Part shown: one piece after another, positions 6,730 to 15,574 of the stretch | How the letters are laid out: each line of letters begins with the position of its first letter | Position numbering within the stretch: the stretch's first letter is position 1 | DNA from: CAYOYK01 sp964408185 | Lineage (GTDB): Bacteria; Bacillota; Clostridia; Christensenellales; Aristaeellaceae | Assembly (NCBI GenBank): GCA_964408185.1 | Contig: CAYOYK010000031.1 | Span: 1-27,505, forward strand | Length of the DNA stretch: 27,505 nt | Direction: 5' to 3' | The notes under the pieces: generated by a model | Told to the model about the DNA's origin: nothing | Databases searched by the model: none | What the model saw: only the letters and a program-made list of their open reading frames with translations | Position numbers and translations under genes: made by a program

Positions 6730-9543
6730 ATGGCCAAAAAGAGCGTGCTGCTGGTGGACGGGTACAGTCTCATCCATCGGGGGTTCCACGCGCTGCCGCT
6801 GCTCAGCGCGAACGGCGTATACACCAACGCGGTGCAGGGCTTTTTTTCGATGCTCTTCCGCGCGATCGGCGAGTATCGCCCGGACGCGCTCTTGGTGATG
6901 ATGGACGTGCACGCGCCCACCTTCCGCCATACGATGTATGAGGATTACAAGGCCGGGCGCAAGCCCACCCCGCCGGAGCTGCGCCCTCAGTTTGATCTGA
7001 CGCGCGAGCTGCTGGCCGCCATGGGCGTGACCGTGTGCGAGCTGGCGGGCTACGAGGCCGACGACCTGCTGGGCACCGTGGCGCGGCAGGCCAACCAGCA
7101 GGGCTGGCACGCCTATGTGCTCACCGGCGATCGGGACAGCCTGCAGCTTGTCGGCCCGGAAACGCAGCTCATCCTCACCAAGACCGGCGTGAGCGAAAGC
7201 CTGCTGCTGGGGCCGGACGATGTGCTGGATACCTTCGGCTACACCCCCGCGCAGGTGCCCGACATGAAGGGGCTCATGGGCGACAGCAGCGATCACATTC
7301 CCGGCGTGCCCGGCGTGGGCGAAAAGACCGCGCTCAAGCTCATCCGGCAGTACGGCACGCTGGAAAACACACTCGATCATGCTGCCGAGCAAAAGGGCAA
7401 GCTGGGCGAAAAGCTCGTGCAGTATCGCGAGCAGGCCGAGCTGTCCAAGGACTTGGGCACCATACGCCGCACCGCGCCCGTAGCGCCCGCGCTGGACGAG
7501 TGCGGCCTGCAAAGCATGCCCGACGGCGTGGACGCGCTCAAGCGCTACCAGCTCAATCGGCTGGCCCAGCAGCTTGCCGCCCTGTTTGATATAAGCACAG
7601 ACGCGCCGGAGGCCGCGCAGGCCCGCAGCGCGTACCAAAGCGCCGTCCGCGAGCAGGCGCGTGCCGCCGATGCCGACGCGCCCGCGCAGCGCACCACCGC
7701 CGCGGGCAAGCGCGCCGGGGGCGGGGCCGTCGCCTCCTCGGCCCCGGCCGATCCCATCGACGCGCTGGAGGCTGATTTTCCGGCCCGCGACGCGCGCCCG
7801 CCCCTCCTCGAGGAGGCCGAGCTGTCCGCGCTGGCGCTCCGCTTGGCAACGGAGGCCCTCGCCGTGCCGGACGCGGTGCGCGCGGCGCTGGACGCGCCCG
7901 TGGGCGCATTGAGCGCGGACGAAGCCGCCGCCGAGGAACCGGGCCAAACGCCCATCGCCGTCTATGCCGCGCCGGACGCGCTCTCGCTGTGCCTGCCGGA
8001 CGGCACGCTGTACACCGTGCCGCTGCTGGTCGATCTGACCCGCGACGGCCTGCCGGAGGAGGTCGCGTGGACGGCGCTGAGCCCCCTGCTGCAAGCCCGC
8101 CCGCTCCTTGTGCACGGGGCCAAGGCGCTGTGGCGCGGGCTGTCGCGGCTGGGCCTGCCGCTGCCGCGCACGTTCATGGACACGCTGCTGTCCAGCTATT
8201 TGCTCTTCCCCAACCAGAAGGACTTTGCGCTGTCCGCGCCGGAGGGCGGCGCGCCCGACGCGCATACGCTGTACCAGACCGCGCTGACGCACCGCCTGCG
8301 GCTGTCGGCCAAGGGCATGCTGGCGCTGCTGGCCCGGCTGGAGCAGCCGCTTACCCGCACGCTTTTTGACATGGAGCAGATCGGCTTTACGGTGGATCAA
8401 GCCGCGCTGGCCGCGCTGGGCCGCACCTTTACCGAGGAGGCCGATTTCGCCCGCGGCGAGGTTTACCGCCTGACGGGCAGCGACGACTTTAACCTCAACA
8501 GCCCCAAGCAGCTGGCCGAGGTGCTGTTTGATAAGCTCGGCCTGCCCTCCGGCAAAAAGGGCAAGGCGGGCGCGCGCTCCGTGGACGCGGAGGTGCTGGA
8601 GGGGCTGCTGTCCCTGCACCCGGCCATCGAGCCGCTGCTGAGCTATCGCAAGCTGGTCAAGCTCAACGGCACGTATATCGACGGTCTCCGGCGTCTCACC
8701 GACGCGGGCGGCCGCGTGCATACTACCTTCGACCAGACCGCCGCCGTCACGGGGCGCATCAGCTCGCTGGAGCCTAATTTGCAGAACATACCCGTGCGCA
8801 GCGAGCAGGGCCGCGAGATCCGCCGCGCGTTTGTGGCCAAGCCCGGCTGCACCCTGCTGGATGCGGATTACAGCCAAATCGAGCTGCGCGTGCTCGCCCA
8901 CATGAGCGGCGACCCGGCCATGCGGGACGCGTTTGTGCGCGGGCAGGATATTCACGCCCGCACCGCCGCCGAGGTCGCCGGCGTGCCCATCGAGGACGTT
9001 ACGCCCGATATGCGCCGCCGCGCCAAGGCCGTCAACTTTGGCATCGTGTACGGCATCAGCGGCTTTGGACTGGCAAGGAACATCGGCGTAAGCCGCAAGG
9101 AGGCCGACGAGTTTATCAAGCGCTACTTTGAGCGCTACCCGGACGTAAAGCGCTTTATGGACGAGTGCGTGCGCACGGGCTACGAGCGCGGCTATGTGGA
9201 AACGCTCTTCCGCCGCCGCCGCCCCCTGCCGGAGCTAAGCTCCCTCAACCGCAACGTGCGCGCCTTTGGCGAGCGCGCCGCCATGAACACGCCCGTGCAG
9301 GGCTCGGCGGCGGATCTCATCAAGCTGGCGATGGTGCGCGTGCACGACGCGCTCGCGGACGGCGGCTTCGGCGCGAGGCTGATCCTGCAGGTGCACGACG
9401 AGCTGGTGGTCGAGTGCCCCCTGCCGGAGGTGGAGCCCGTGAGCCGCCTCCTGCGGGACTGCATGCAAAACGTGGCCGCGCTGGCCGTGCCGCTGGTGGC
9501 CGACGTGGGCGTGGGCGAAAGCTGGTATGAGGCCAAGACGTAA
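6730..9543 (+). CDS. polA: DNA polymerase I
   Basis: 937-residue family A polymerase for Okazaki fragment processing and repair. GGAGGGAGG lies just upstream of ATG 6730. The 5'-3' exonuclease domain spans about 1-290 (LLVDGYSLIHR, YEADDLLGTVA, LTGDRDSLQLV, GDSSDHIPGVPGVGEKTA). An Ala/Pro-rich linker follows at about 290-390. The 3'-5' exonuclease-like domain (about 395-520) lacks the DxE proofreading motif where Klenow has it (here PIAVYAAPDALSLCL), so it should be inactive, as in Bacillus and Thermus enzymes. The polymerase domain is intact: motif A LLDADYSQIELR with catalytic D713, motif B RRRAKAVNFGIVYG at 762-775, and motif C QVHDELVVE with D890/E891. It leads a co-directional run with coaE and wall genes, a Firmicutes-like arrangement, but mutM is absent between polA and coaE. 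Confidence 0.97.
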   Translation: MAKKSVLLVDGYSLIHRGFHALPLLSANGVYTNAVQGFFSMLFRAIGEYRPDALLVMMDVHAPTFRHTMYEDYKAGRKPTPPELRPQFDLTRELLAAMGVTVCELAGYEADDLLGTVARQANQQGWHAYVLTGDRDSLQLVGPETQLILTKTGVSESLLLGPDDVLDTFGYTPAQVPDMKGLMGDSSDHIPGVPGVGEKTALKLIRQYGTLENTLDHAAEQKGKLGEKLVQYREQAELSKDLGTIRRTAPVAPALDECGLQSMPDGVDALKRYQLNRLAQQLAALFDISTDAPEAAQARSAYQSAVREQARAADADAPAQRTTAAGKRAGGGAVASSAPADPIDALEADFPARDARPPLLEEAELSALALRLATEALAVPDAVRAALDAPVGALSADEAAAEEPGQTPIAVYAAPDALSLCLPDGTLYTVPLLVDLTRDGLPEEVAWTALSPLLQARPLLVHGAKALWRGLSRLGLPLPRTFMDTLLSSYLLFPNQKDFALSAPEGGAPDAHTLYQTALTHRLRLSAKGMLALLARLEQPLTRTLFDMEQIGFTVDQAALAALGRTFTEEADFARGEVYRLTGSDDFNLNSPKQLAEVLFDKLGLPSGKKGKAGARSVDAEVLEGLLSLHPAIEPLLSYRKLVKLNGTYIDGLRRLTDAGGRVHTTFDQTAAVTGRISSLEPNLQNIPVRSEQGREIRRAFVAKPGCTLLDADYSQIELRVLAHMSGDPAMRDAFVRGQDIHARTAAEVAGVPIEDVTPDMRRRAKAVNFGIVYGISGFGLARNIGVSRKEADEFIKRYFERYPDVKRFMDECVRTGYERGYVETLFRRRRPLPELSSLNRNVRAFGERAAMNTPVQGSAADLIKLAMVRVHDALADGGFGARLILQVHDELVVECPLPEVEPVSRLLRDCMQNVAALAVPLVADVGVGESWYEAKT

Positions 9544-9600
9544 GCCCGCCGCGGCAAGGATTTTCCGTTCCGATTCGTTCTTTGCAAAGGAGGCCCTATT

Positions 9601-10188
9601 ATGCGCGTATTGGCCGTAACAGGCGGCATCGCCTGCGGCAAATCCACCGTGACCGAGCTTTTCCGTTCGCTCGGCGCGACCGTCATCGACGCGGACGAGA
9701 TCAGCCGCGAGCTGACCCGTCCGGGCGGCGAGGCCCTGCCGGAGATACTGGACGCCTTCGGCGACAGCGTGTTTGCGCCCGATCTCTCGCTGGACCGCGC
9801 GGCGCTCGCGCAGGCCGTCTTTGCCGATAGCGCCAAGCGCCGCAAGCTGGAGGGCGTCCTGCACCCGCGCATCCGCGCCGAGATCATCCGCCAAATGAAG
9901 CAATGCGAGGCAGACGGCGCGCAGACCGTTGTGCTGGATATTCCGCTGCTGTTTGAGTGCAATATGCAAAACCTCGCCGATACCATCATCTGCTGCGATT
10001 GCCCGCGCGCCGTGCAGGTGGAGCGCCTGCGCGCCCGCGACGGCATGGGCGAGGAGGACGCGCGCAGGCGCATCGAAAGCCAGATGTCCAGCGCGGAGCG
10101 CACCCGCCGCTCCGATTTTGTGCTGGATACCGACCGCCCCCTTGAGGCCACGCAGGCCCGCGCGCGGGAAATCTATCAAAACGCCTAA
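9601..10188 (+). CDS. coaE: Dephospho-CoA kinase
   Basis: 195 residues, the usual family length. It phosphorylates the ribose 3'-OH of dephospho-CoA with ATP, the last step of coenzyme A synthesis, in the cytosol. The P-loop GGIACGKST is at residues 8-16. Typical CoaE blocks follow: VIDADEISRELTRPGGEAL, a lid region near HPRIRAEII, VLDIPLLFE and the QMSSAERTRRSDFVLD C-terminal part. AAAGGAGG precedes ATG 9601 by a normal distance. It lies 57 bp after polA and 15 bp before the transglycosylase gene, with no terminator, so it is probably cotranscribed from the polA promoter. Confidence 0.96.
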   Translation: MRVLAVTGGIACGKSTVTELFRSLGATVIDADEISRELTRPGGEALPEILDAFGDSVFAPDLSLDRAALAQAVFADSAKRRKLEGVLHPRIRAEIIRQMKQCEADGAQTVVLDIPLLFECNMQNLADTIICCDCPRAVQVERLRARDGMGEEDARRRIESQMSSAERTRRSDFVLDTDRPLEATQARAREIYQNA

Positions 10189-10203
10189 CGCAAAGGAGAG
10201 CTC

Positions 10204-12282
10204 ATGCTGTACACCCGCATCCGCCACGCCCCGGACGACGACGAGCACGCGCCGCAGGACTATCGCTATGTCCACTCGGTGCGCGAGGGCGAGCGTCAGC
10301 GCCAAGCCGAGGCCCAGCGCCAGCGCCAGAGCGCCGTGGTGCGCCACCGCGCCCTCCCGGCGGACAGCCCCGCGCGCGCCGACGAGTACGGCACGCGCGC
10401 GCGCCAGCCGTATATTTTGCGGCAGGAGGCCGCCCAGCAGGGCTTTGCCTCCGCCGCCCAGCCCCGGCCCGCGAGCGCGCTGGTGCGCCGTGTAGCGGAC
10501 GACAGCCCCGTGGCGTATCCCGGCGAGAGCGGCTTCCGCACCGCCCGCCCGGACGAGCCTGCCGCGTCGGCTCCGCCCGCTGTGCCAACTCGACCCGCCG
10601 CGCTGGCTCAGTCTGCCGCGTCGGTTCCGCCTGCCGCCGAGCCTCCGCGCTTCGTCCTGCCGCAGGAGGATGAGGGCGGGCCAAGCTATCGGCGCTATCG
10701 CCGCCAGTCGGCGGCGCTGCGCGAGGACGCGACGGCGGGACAGCCCGCCGCAATGGCGGGACAGCCTGCCGCAATAGCCGGACAGCCCGCCGCAACGGCG
10801 GACGGGCAAGCCCCCGCCGCGTCGGCCCATTCCGCCGCGCCGACCGCGCCGACCCGCGCAAGCCTTGCGCAGGATCCGTTTTCGCAGCCTGAGACCGTGC
10901 CCGTCTATCAGGACGGCGAGGGCCGCGCGTTTGCCGCGCCCGCCTCGCCGGAGGTGCCGGAGTGGTACCGCGTCGCCCAGCAGAACGCGCCGCTGGACAG
11001 CCGCCGCGCCGCCGCGCCGCGCGTGCAGCGCGCCGCCGCCGCCGAGCCGGACGAGGGCGACGAGGCCGTCTACCCCGACGCGGTGTACGACGGCTTGAGC
11101 GATCGGGAGCGCGCCGAGGCGCTCCGCCAGAACCAGTCGTCCGAGGGCAAGCCCTTCTTCGTGCGCGGGCGGGAGGCCTCCGCCGCGCCGCAGGGCGCGG
11201 GGTACACGCCGCGCCAGCCCAAGGCGTGGGGCGAGCCTGCCGCTGCCGTTCCGCCCCGCGCCGCCGCGCCGACCGCCTACGAGCGCATGCATGCCGCGCG
11301 CGGCGAGCGTCCCCGCATGGCTTCGCCGGAGCCGACCGACGCGGAACGCACCCAGTCGATTTTGCCGGAGCCGACCGTCCGCGAGCCCTACGGAGAGCGT
11401 CGGCCCGCGTCCGGCTACGATCCCTACGCCGACGCGCGCGCGCAGCAGCCCGCGTGGGATGGCGCCGGCTATCGCCCCGCGCAGCCGGAGACCCGTCCGC
11501 CCCGCCGCAATCCCTACGCGGACGAGGCCTATGCCGACGAGCCCTACCAGCGCCGCGCGCCCCGCGCCGCCCGCGAGGACGTGCCGGACGCGGAGGACAA
11601 GCCCGCCAAGCCCGGCGTCCCGTGGCTGGGGCTGGCGGCCGGGCTGATGTGCCTTGTCGCCATCGGGCTGTTTTTGCTGGGGCTTAGCTTCGAGCGGCAG
11701 GCGAAGGCCATCGAGGATGAACGCGCCGAGGCCGCGCTGGCGCTGGAAAACAAGTACCGCGTCACCCTCGTGGAGGACGGCGCGACCGCGGAGACCAGCC
11801 GCTTTGATACGTATCGCGCCCTCATCGAGCGCGAGGCCGAGGCCAACAACCTGCACCCGGCCTTTGTGTCCGCAATCATTTATAACGAGTCCACATTTCG
11901 CCCGGAGGTGGAAAGCAGCGTCGGCGCGCGCGGCCTGATGCAGATGATGGAGGAGACCGCCTCGTGGGTGGCCTCCAAAACGGGCTTCACAACGGGGTAC
12001 AGCTTCGATCTGATGTACGACCCGGCCACCAACGTCAAGTTTGCCTGCTGGTACCTCCGCTACCTGAGCGATCAGTTCAACGCCGACCCGGTGCTGGTCG
12101 CGGCGGCCTTTCACGCCGGACAGGGCACCGTGAACAACTGGCTCGCGGATTCCTCCGTAAGCCCGGACGGCAAGAGCATCGACCTGAGCCGCATGCAGGA
12201 CGGCCCCACCAAGCGATACGCCACGCGCGTGCTGGCCGCCTACGCGGCCTACAAGCGCCTGTTTTACGAAACCGTACAATGA
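10204..12282 (+). CDS. Membrane-anchored lytic transglycosylase (SLT domain) with long disordered N-terminus
   Basis: 692 residues; AAAGGAGAGCTC precedes ATG 10204. Residues 1-470 are a low-complexity Ala/Pro/Arg/Gln-rich region with no recognised domain. It begins with a charged stretch (VREGERQRQAEAQRQRQ) and includes a 7-residue repeat at 178-198. One transmembrane segment at about 474-495 (WLGLAAGLMCLVAIGLFLLG) is followed by a short, possibly coiled, Glu/Ala-rich stretch. The Slt-type domain lies at about 535-690: IIYNESTF with catalytic E562, GARGLMQMM, and AAFHAGQGTVNNW, the counterpart of the AYNAGPG motif. The predicted topology puts the disordered part in the cytosol and the enzyme outside, cleaving peptidoglycan glycan strands to anhydro-muropeptides. 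An SLT gene right after coaE is a familiar Firmicutes arrangement; the huge N-terminal region is unusual. Confidence 0.9.
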   Translation: MLYTRIRHAPDDDEHAPQDYRYVHSVREGERQRQAEAQRQRQSAVVRHRALPADSPARADEYGTRARQPYILRQEAAQQGFASAAQPRPASALVRRVADDSPVAYPGESGFRTARPDEPAASAPPAVPTRPAALAQSAASVPPAAEPPRFVLPQEDEGGPSYRRYRRQSAALREDATAGQPAAMAGQPAAIAGQPAATADGQAPAASAHSAAPTAPTRASLAQDPFSQPETVPVYQDGEGRAFAAPASPEVPEWYRVAQQNAPLDSRRAAAPRVQRAAAAEPDEGDEAVYPDAVYDGLSDRERAEALRQNQSSEGKPFFVRGREASAAPQGAGYTPRQPKAWGEPAAAVPPRAAAPTAYERMHAARGERPRMASPEPTDAERTQSILPEPTVREPYGERRPASGYDPYADARAQQPAWDGAGYRPAQPETRPPRRNPYADEAYADEPYQRRAPRAAREDVPDAEDKPAKPGVPWLGLAAGLMCLVAIGLFLLGLSFERQAKAIEDERAEAALALENKYRVTLVEDGATAETSRFDTYRALIEREAEANNLHPAFVSAIIYNESTFRPEVESSVGARGLMQMMEETASWVASKTGFTTGYSFDLMYDPATNVKFACWYLRYLSDQFNADPVLVAAAFHAGQGTVNNWLADSSVSPDGKSIDLSRMQDGPTKRYATRVLAAYAAYKRLFYETVQ
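10735..10797 (+). repeat. 21-bp in-frame repeat, 3 units, in the transglycosylase gene
   Basis: Three consecutive 21-bp units encode AGQPAAM, AGQPAAI and AGQPAAT at residues 178-198. The units differ at only a few positions, indicating slippage-type growth of the disordered region. Confidence 0.85.
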
Positions 12283-12313
12283 CGGCGCGTCTTGCGCCCG
12301 CCAAGGGAGGCAA

Positions 12314-13891
12314 ATGATGACAAGCATTCGATCGTCCGCCCGCACGCGGCTTGCGTGCGCGCTGCTCGCGCTGCTGCTGGCCCTCGCCGCGCCCGGCGCG
12401 CTGGCCGAGAACGTCGGCGACTCGCTGGTGGTAGGCGCGCTTAGCACCGTGACCAACGAGATCCGGCCCTTTACGCCGCAGGAGCGCGATATTTTGAGCG
12501 TGTACCAAATGGTGTACGAGTCCCTTGTGTACATCGATGATAACGGCAGGCCCCAGCCCCTGCTCTGCGAAAGCTGGAACGAGACCGGCGATGGCAACAC
12601 GTGGACGTTTGTCCTGCGCCAGAACGTGGTGTTCTCGGACGGCACGCCGCTGACCGCCAACGACGTGGCCGCGTCGCTGCAATACATCCTCAACCTTGCC
12701 AACGATGATACGGCGAACGACAAGGGGTTCTACCAGAACATCAAGTACGTGGTGGCCTCCGTAAAGGCGCTGGATGATCTGACCCTGCAGGTCAAGGCCA
12801 AGCGGCCGTATTACGGGCTGCTCTACGCCATGACATTCCCCGTCGTGCCCGCCAGCCAGGTGGATATGGCCGGCCCCGCGGGCACCGGGCCGTATACCAT
12901 CAGCGTGTTTGAGCCGCTGGGCTACCTGTGGCTCGTCGCCAACGAGAGCTGGTGGCAGACGCCCCCCTCCGTAAAGGAGATCATGGTCACGTTTTACAGC
13001 AACAACAGCGATCTCATTACCGCCTACGAGTACGCCCGCGTGGATACCGCCTTTACCCGCTCCGTGGCCGCCGCGCAGTACAAAAGCGGCAACACGTCGC
13101 TGTCCATCACCTACTCCACGCGGCAGATGGAATGCCTGCTGATGAACCATCAGGAGTATCCGCTGGAATCCCTTGCGGTGCGGCAGGCCATCCGCGCGGC
13201 CATCGACTGCAAAGCGATCAGCAACGATGTGTACATGGGCCTCACCGTGGACGCGGATACGCCCGTGCCCAGCAACGCGTGGTATTACTTGGATAACGAA
13301 AAAACCTTCGCCTACAATCTGGAGCTGGCCCGCAGCCTGCTGGAGCAGGAGGGCTGGAGCGATTTGGACGACGATGGCATTTTGGATAAGGTGGTCAGCG
13401 ACGGAAAGGTCAAGCACTTTGTGCTGCGCCTGTACGTGTACGAGGATCCCGTTAACAACGTGCGGTTTGAGACCGCCAACATGATTGCCGATATGCTGGG
13501 CGCGCTGGGCATCAAGGTCAACACGACCGCCATGACCTACGCCGAGGCGCAGAGCAAGCTGGAGGCGGGCGCGTATGACCTGATGCTCTGCGCGTTCCAG
13601 ATGGACCAGATCCCCGACGCGGGCTTTATGCTCATGAAGGGCAACTCAGGCAACTACTGCCGCTATGTCTCCACCGAGATGACCGCTCTGTACAACACGC
13701 TGCGCGAGAGCACGGGCGAGGCGAGCTTTGCGCAGGCGCAAACGGCCATACAGCAAAAGTTTGCGGACGACGTGCCGTTTATCGTGCTGTTCTACCGCGC
13801 CGGGTCCATCCTCACCCGCAAAATGTACTCCACCGTGCGGGATATCCGGGAGTTTGAGCTGCTGCGCGGCGTGGAGTCCTTTGGGCGATAA
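12314..13891 (+). CDS. Family 5 extracellular solute-binding protein (oligopeptide type), orphan
   Basis: 525 residues. It belongs to the SBP_bac_5 family that feeds peptides or other solutes to ABC importers: YESLVYIDDNGRPQPLLCESW, TWTFVLRQNVVFSDGTPLTANDV, GTGPYTI, AIRAAIDCKAI, LLEQEGWSDLDDDGILDKV. GGGAGG precedes ATG 12314; ATG 12317 is an alternative. The signal peptide (about 1-31) ends in GALA/EN, a signal peptidase I site. The only early Cys (C15, RLAC) sits too far forward and lacks a lipobox, so the protein does not look like a lipoprotein, which is odd for a Gram-positive binding protein. No permease or ATPase gene is adjacent. It lies 31 bp after the transglycosylase and 30 bp before the CHAP gene, which hints at a link to wall peptides, but the ligand is unknown. 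Confidence 0.88.
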   Translation: MMTSIRSSARTRLACALLALLLALAAPGALAENVGDSLVVGALSTVTNEIRPFTPQERDILSVYQMVYESLVYIDDNGRPQPLLCESWNETGDGNTWTFVLRQNVVFSDGTPLTANDVAASLQYILNLANDDTANDKGFYQNIKYVVASVKALDDLTLQVKAKRPYYGLLYAMTFPVVPASQVDMAGPAGTGPYTISVFEPLGYLWLVANESWWQTPPSVKEIMVTFYSNNSDLITAYEYARVDTAFTRSVAAAQYKSGNTSLSITYSTRQMECLLMNHQEYPLESLAVRQAIRAAIDCKAISNDVYMGLTVDADTPVPSNAWYYLDNEKTFAYNLELARSLLEQEGWSDLDDDGILDKVVSDGKVKHFVLRLYVYEDPVNNVRFETANMIADMLGALGIKVNTTAMTYAEAQSKLEAGAYDLMLCAFQMDQIPDAGFMLMKGNSGNYCRYVSTEMTALYNTLRESTGEASFAQAQTAIQQKFADDVPFIVLFYRAGSILTRKMYSTVRDIREFELLRGVESFGR

Positions 13892-13921
13892 CGCGGCCGT
13901 GACGAGAGGAGGCGCATTTCC

Positions 13922-14860
13922 TTGCCAAGTACCCTGCGGCGGGCGCTAGCTTTGGCTTTGGCGCTGTGCCTGCCCTGCGCCGCGCTGGCGACCTCCGGCG
14001 AGGATACGGTGTATACGGGGCTGGAGGATAACACGGGCGAGACCCCCATCCCCGCGTCGCCGCCGGCCTATGTGGAGGCCCTGCTGGATGTGGCCCGCGC
14101 GGAGCTGGGCTATGTGGAGGGCCCCGACAACCAGAGCAAGTACGGCCTCTTGGCCGGGGACGAGCATGCCGCGTGGTGCGCGGAGTTTGTGTGCTGGTGC
14201 GTGGCCCAAACCGACGAGGCCCTTGGCACGGAGCTGCTCAACACGGTCTACCCGCTCTATTCCGGGCAGAATACCGGGCGGGATTGGTACATCGCGCGCG
14301 GCCGGTTTGTCAACCGCAAGGGCAATGTGGATGGCTGGGGCTACCAATGGCTGCTGGGCAGCGATACGCTGATGACCAAGAACGAGTACGTCCCCCGCCC
14401 CGGCGACCTGATGTTTTTTGCCTACAACGACGCGGGCGATACCGAGCACGTAGCGCTGGTGGAGTACAGCGCCTTGGATACGCGGGGCGCGGTGGTTGTG
14501 CATGTGATCGAGGGCAACAACCCGGACCGCGTGCGGCGCAACAGCTACTATCTGGATAACTCGCAGGTGCTGGGCTTCGGCTGCTGCGAGGATGTGGCGG
14601 GCACGACCATGCGCTTTGGCAACACGGGGGACAAGGTGCTGGCCCTGCAAAACGAGCTGAACGAGCTGGGCTTTTTGGGCAACCGTCACGTCACGGGGAC
14701 GTTCGGCTCCAACACGCGCGCGGCGGTGGCCAGCTTTCAGCGCTTTATGGGGCTTACGGAGAACGGTCTGGCCGATCTTGCCACGCAGACCGCGCTGACA
14801 AAGGAGCTGGAGCGCAAGCGCTATGCCGACCCGGACAGCTGGCTGGTGGTGGACGAATAG
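13922..14860 (+). CDS. Secreted CHAP-domain amidase/endopeptidase with peptidoglycan-binding domain
   Basis: 312 residues from a TTG start at 13922, chosen because AGAGGAGG (13905-13912) sits nine bases upstream and the frame opens directly into a signal peptide (about 1-23, CAALA/TS). The CHAP domain spans about 48-205: AAWCAEFVCWC with probable catalytic C86, TEHVALVEY with H176, and VIEGNN supplying the usual third residue. A PG_binding_1 domain follows at about 230-292 (GDKVLALQNELNELGFL, GTFGSNTRAAVASFQRFMGL). It is expected to cleave peptide or amide bonds in peptidoglycan outside the cell. It is the last gene of the polA-coaE-transglycosylase-SBP run and converges on sigF. Confidence 0.9.
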   Translation: MPSTLRRALALALALCLPCAALATSGEDTVYTGLEDNTGETPIPASPPAYVEALLDVARAELGYVEGPDNQSKYGLLAGDEHAAWCAEFVCWCVAQTDEALGTELLNTVYPLYSGQNTGRDWYIARGRFVNRKGNVDGWGYQWLLGSDTLMTKNEYVPRPGDLMFFAYNDAGDTEHVALVEYSALDTRGAVVVHVIEGNNPDRVRRNSYYLDNSQVLGFGCCEDVAGTTMRFGNTGDKVLALQNELNELGFLGNRHVTGTFGSNTRAAVASFQRFMGLTENGLADLATQTALTKELERKRYADPDSWLVVDE

Positions 14861-14890
14861 AACCCGCGCCGACGTCGCGGCCGGCTGAAG

Positions 14891-15574
14891 CTATTCCTCC
14901 AGCGCCTCCCGCAGCGCCTCCCGCGCCCTTGCCTCTGCGCGGCTTACGGCCGATTGGTTCAGGTGCAGCGCGCGCGCCGTCTGGGCTTGGCTCAGCCCGG
15001 CGAGGCAGCGCAGGCGCAGCACCGCGCCCTGCGGCGGCGGCAGCCGGGTAATCAGATCGACCAGCAGCAAATAGCTTACAAAGTCGCTGCCCGCCGCCAG
15101 CACCTCGTGGCGCGGCGGGCCGTCCGGCGCGAGCGGCTCGTCCAGCGAGAGCGCCGCGCACGCGTCCTGCGCCGCGAGGGCCTCGCACAGATCGGCCGGG
15201 GTCAGCCCTGCGCGTTCGGCCAGCTCCTGCGCGGTCGGCTCGCGGCCCAGCTCCTCCTGCAGCGCCGCGCGCCGGGCCATTACGCGCGCGCGCAGGCGCA
15301 GCGCGTCGCGCGGCACGCGCAGGGGCGTGCACAGATCGGCGTACCGCTTCATCTCGCCCAATATCAGCGGCACTGCGTAGGTGGAGAACCTCGCGCCCCG
15401 GTTGGGGTCAAACCGCCGCGCCGCCGTCATCAGCCCCACGCAGCCCTGCTGGTACAGCTCCTCCGCGTTCAGCCCGCGGCCCGCGAACCGTCGCATGCAA
15501 TGCCGTACCAGCCCCGCGTGCGCCATCGGCTCCGCGATCGGATCCGCCTGCACGGCCGCGCGACGCTCAGCCAA
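14891..15574 (-). CDS. sigF: RNA polymerase sporulation sigma factor F
   Basis: 227 residues, sigma-70 family; also called spoIIAC. In Bacillus and Clostridia sigma-F is the first forespore-specific sigma factor, held inactive by SpoIIAB. Region 2 is visible (ELYQQGCVGLMTAARRFD, GARFSTYAVPLILGEMKRY), region 3 lies at about 120-155 (GREPTAQELAERAGL), and region 4 has the helix-turn-helix LSQAQTARALHLNQSAVSR. The start is TTG at 15574, overlapping the end of spoIIAB by eight bases, with only a weak GGGGC-type ribosome binding site. Translational coupling is therefore likely. The sequence is divergent and could be mistaken for sigma-G, but position in a spoIIA operon supports sigma-F. The terminal ~75 residues are unusually Ala/Arg-rich. 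Confidence 0.88.
   Translation of the reverse strand: MAERRAAVQADPIAEPMAHAGLVRHCMRRFAGRGLNAEELYQQGCVGLMTAARRFDPNRGARFSTYAVPLILGEMKRYADLCTPLRVPRDALRLRARVMARRAALQEELGREPTAQELAERAGLTPADLCEALAAQDACAALSLDEPLAPDGPPRHEVLAAGSDFVSYLLLVDLITRLPPPQGAVLRLRCLAGLSQAQTARALHLNQSAVSRAEARAREALREALEE

Noticed and set aside
14864..14880. CCGCG/CGCGG stem between the CHAP gene and sigF as a terminator
   Set aside because: Only five outer pairs and no T-run on either strand; too weak to call.
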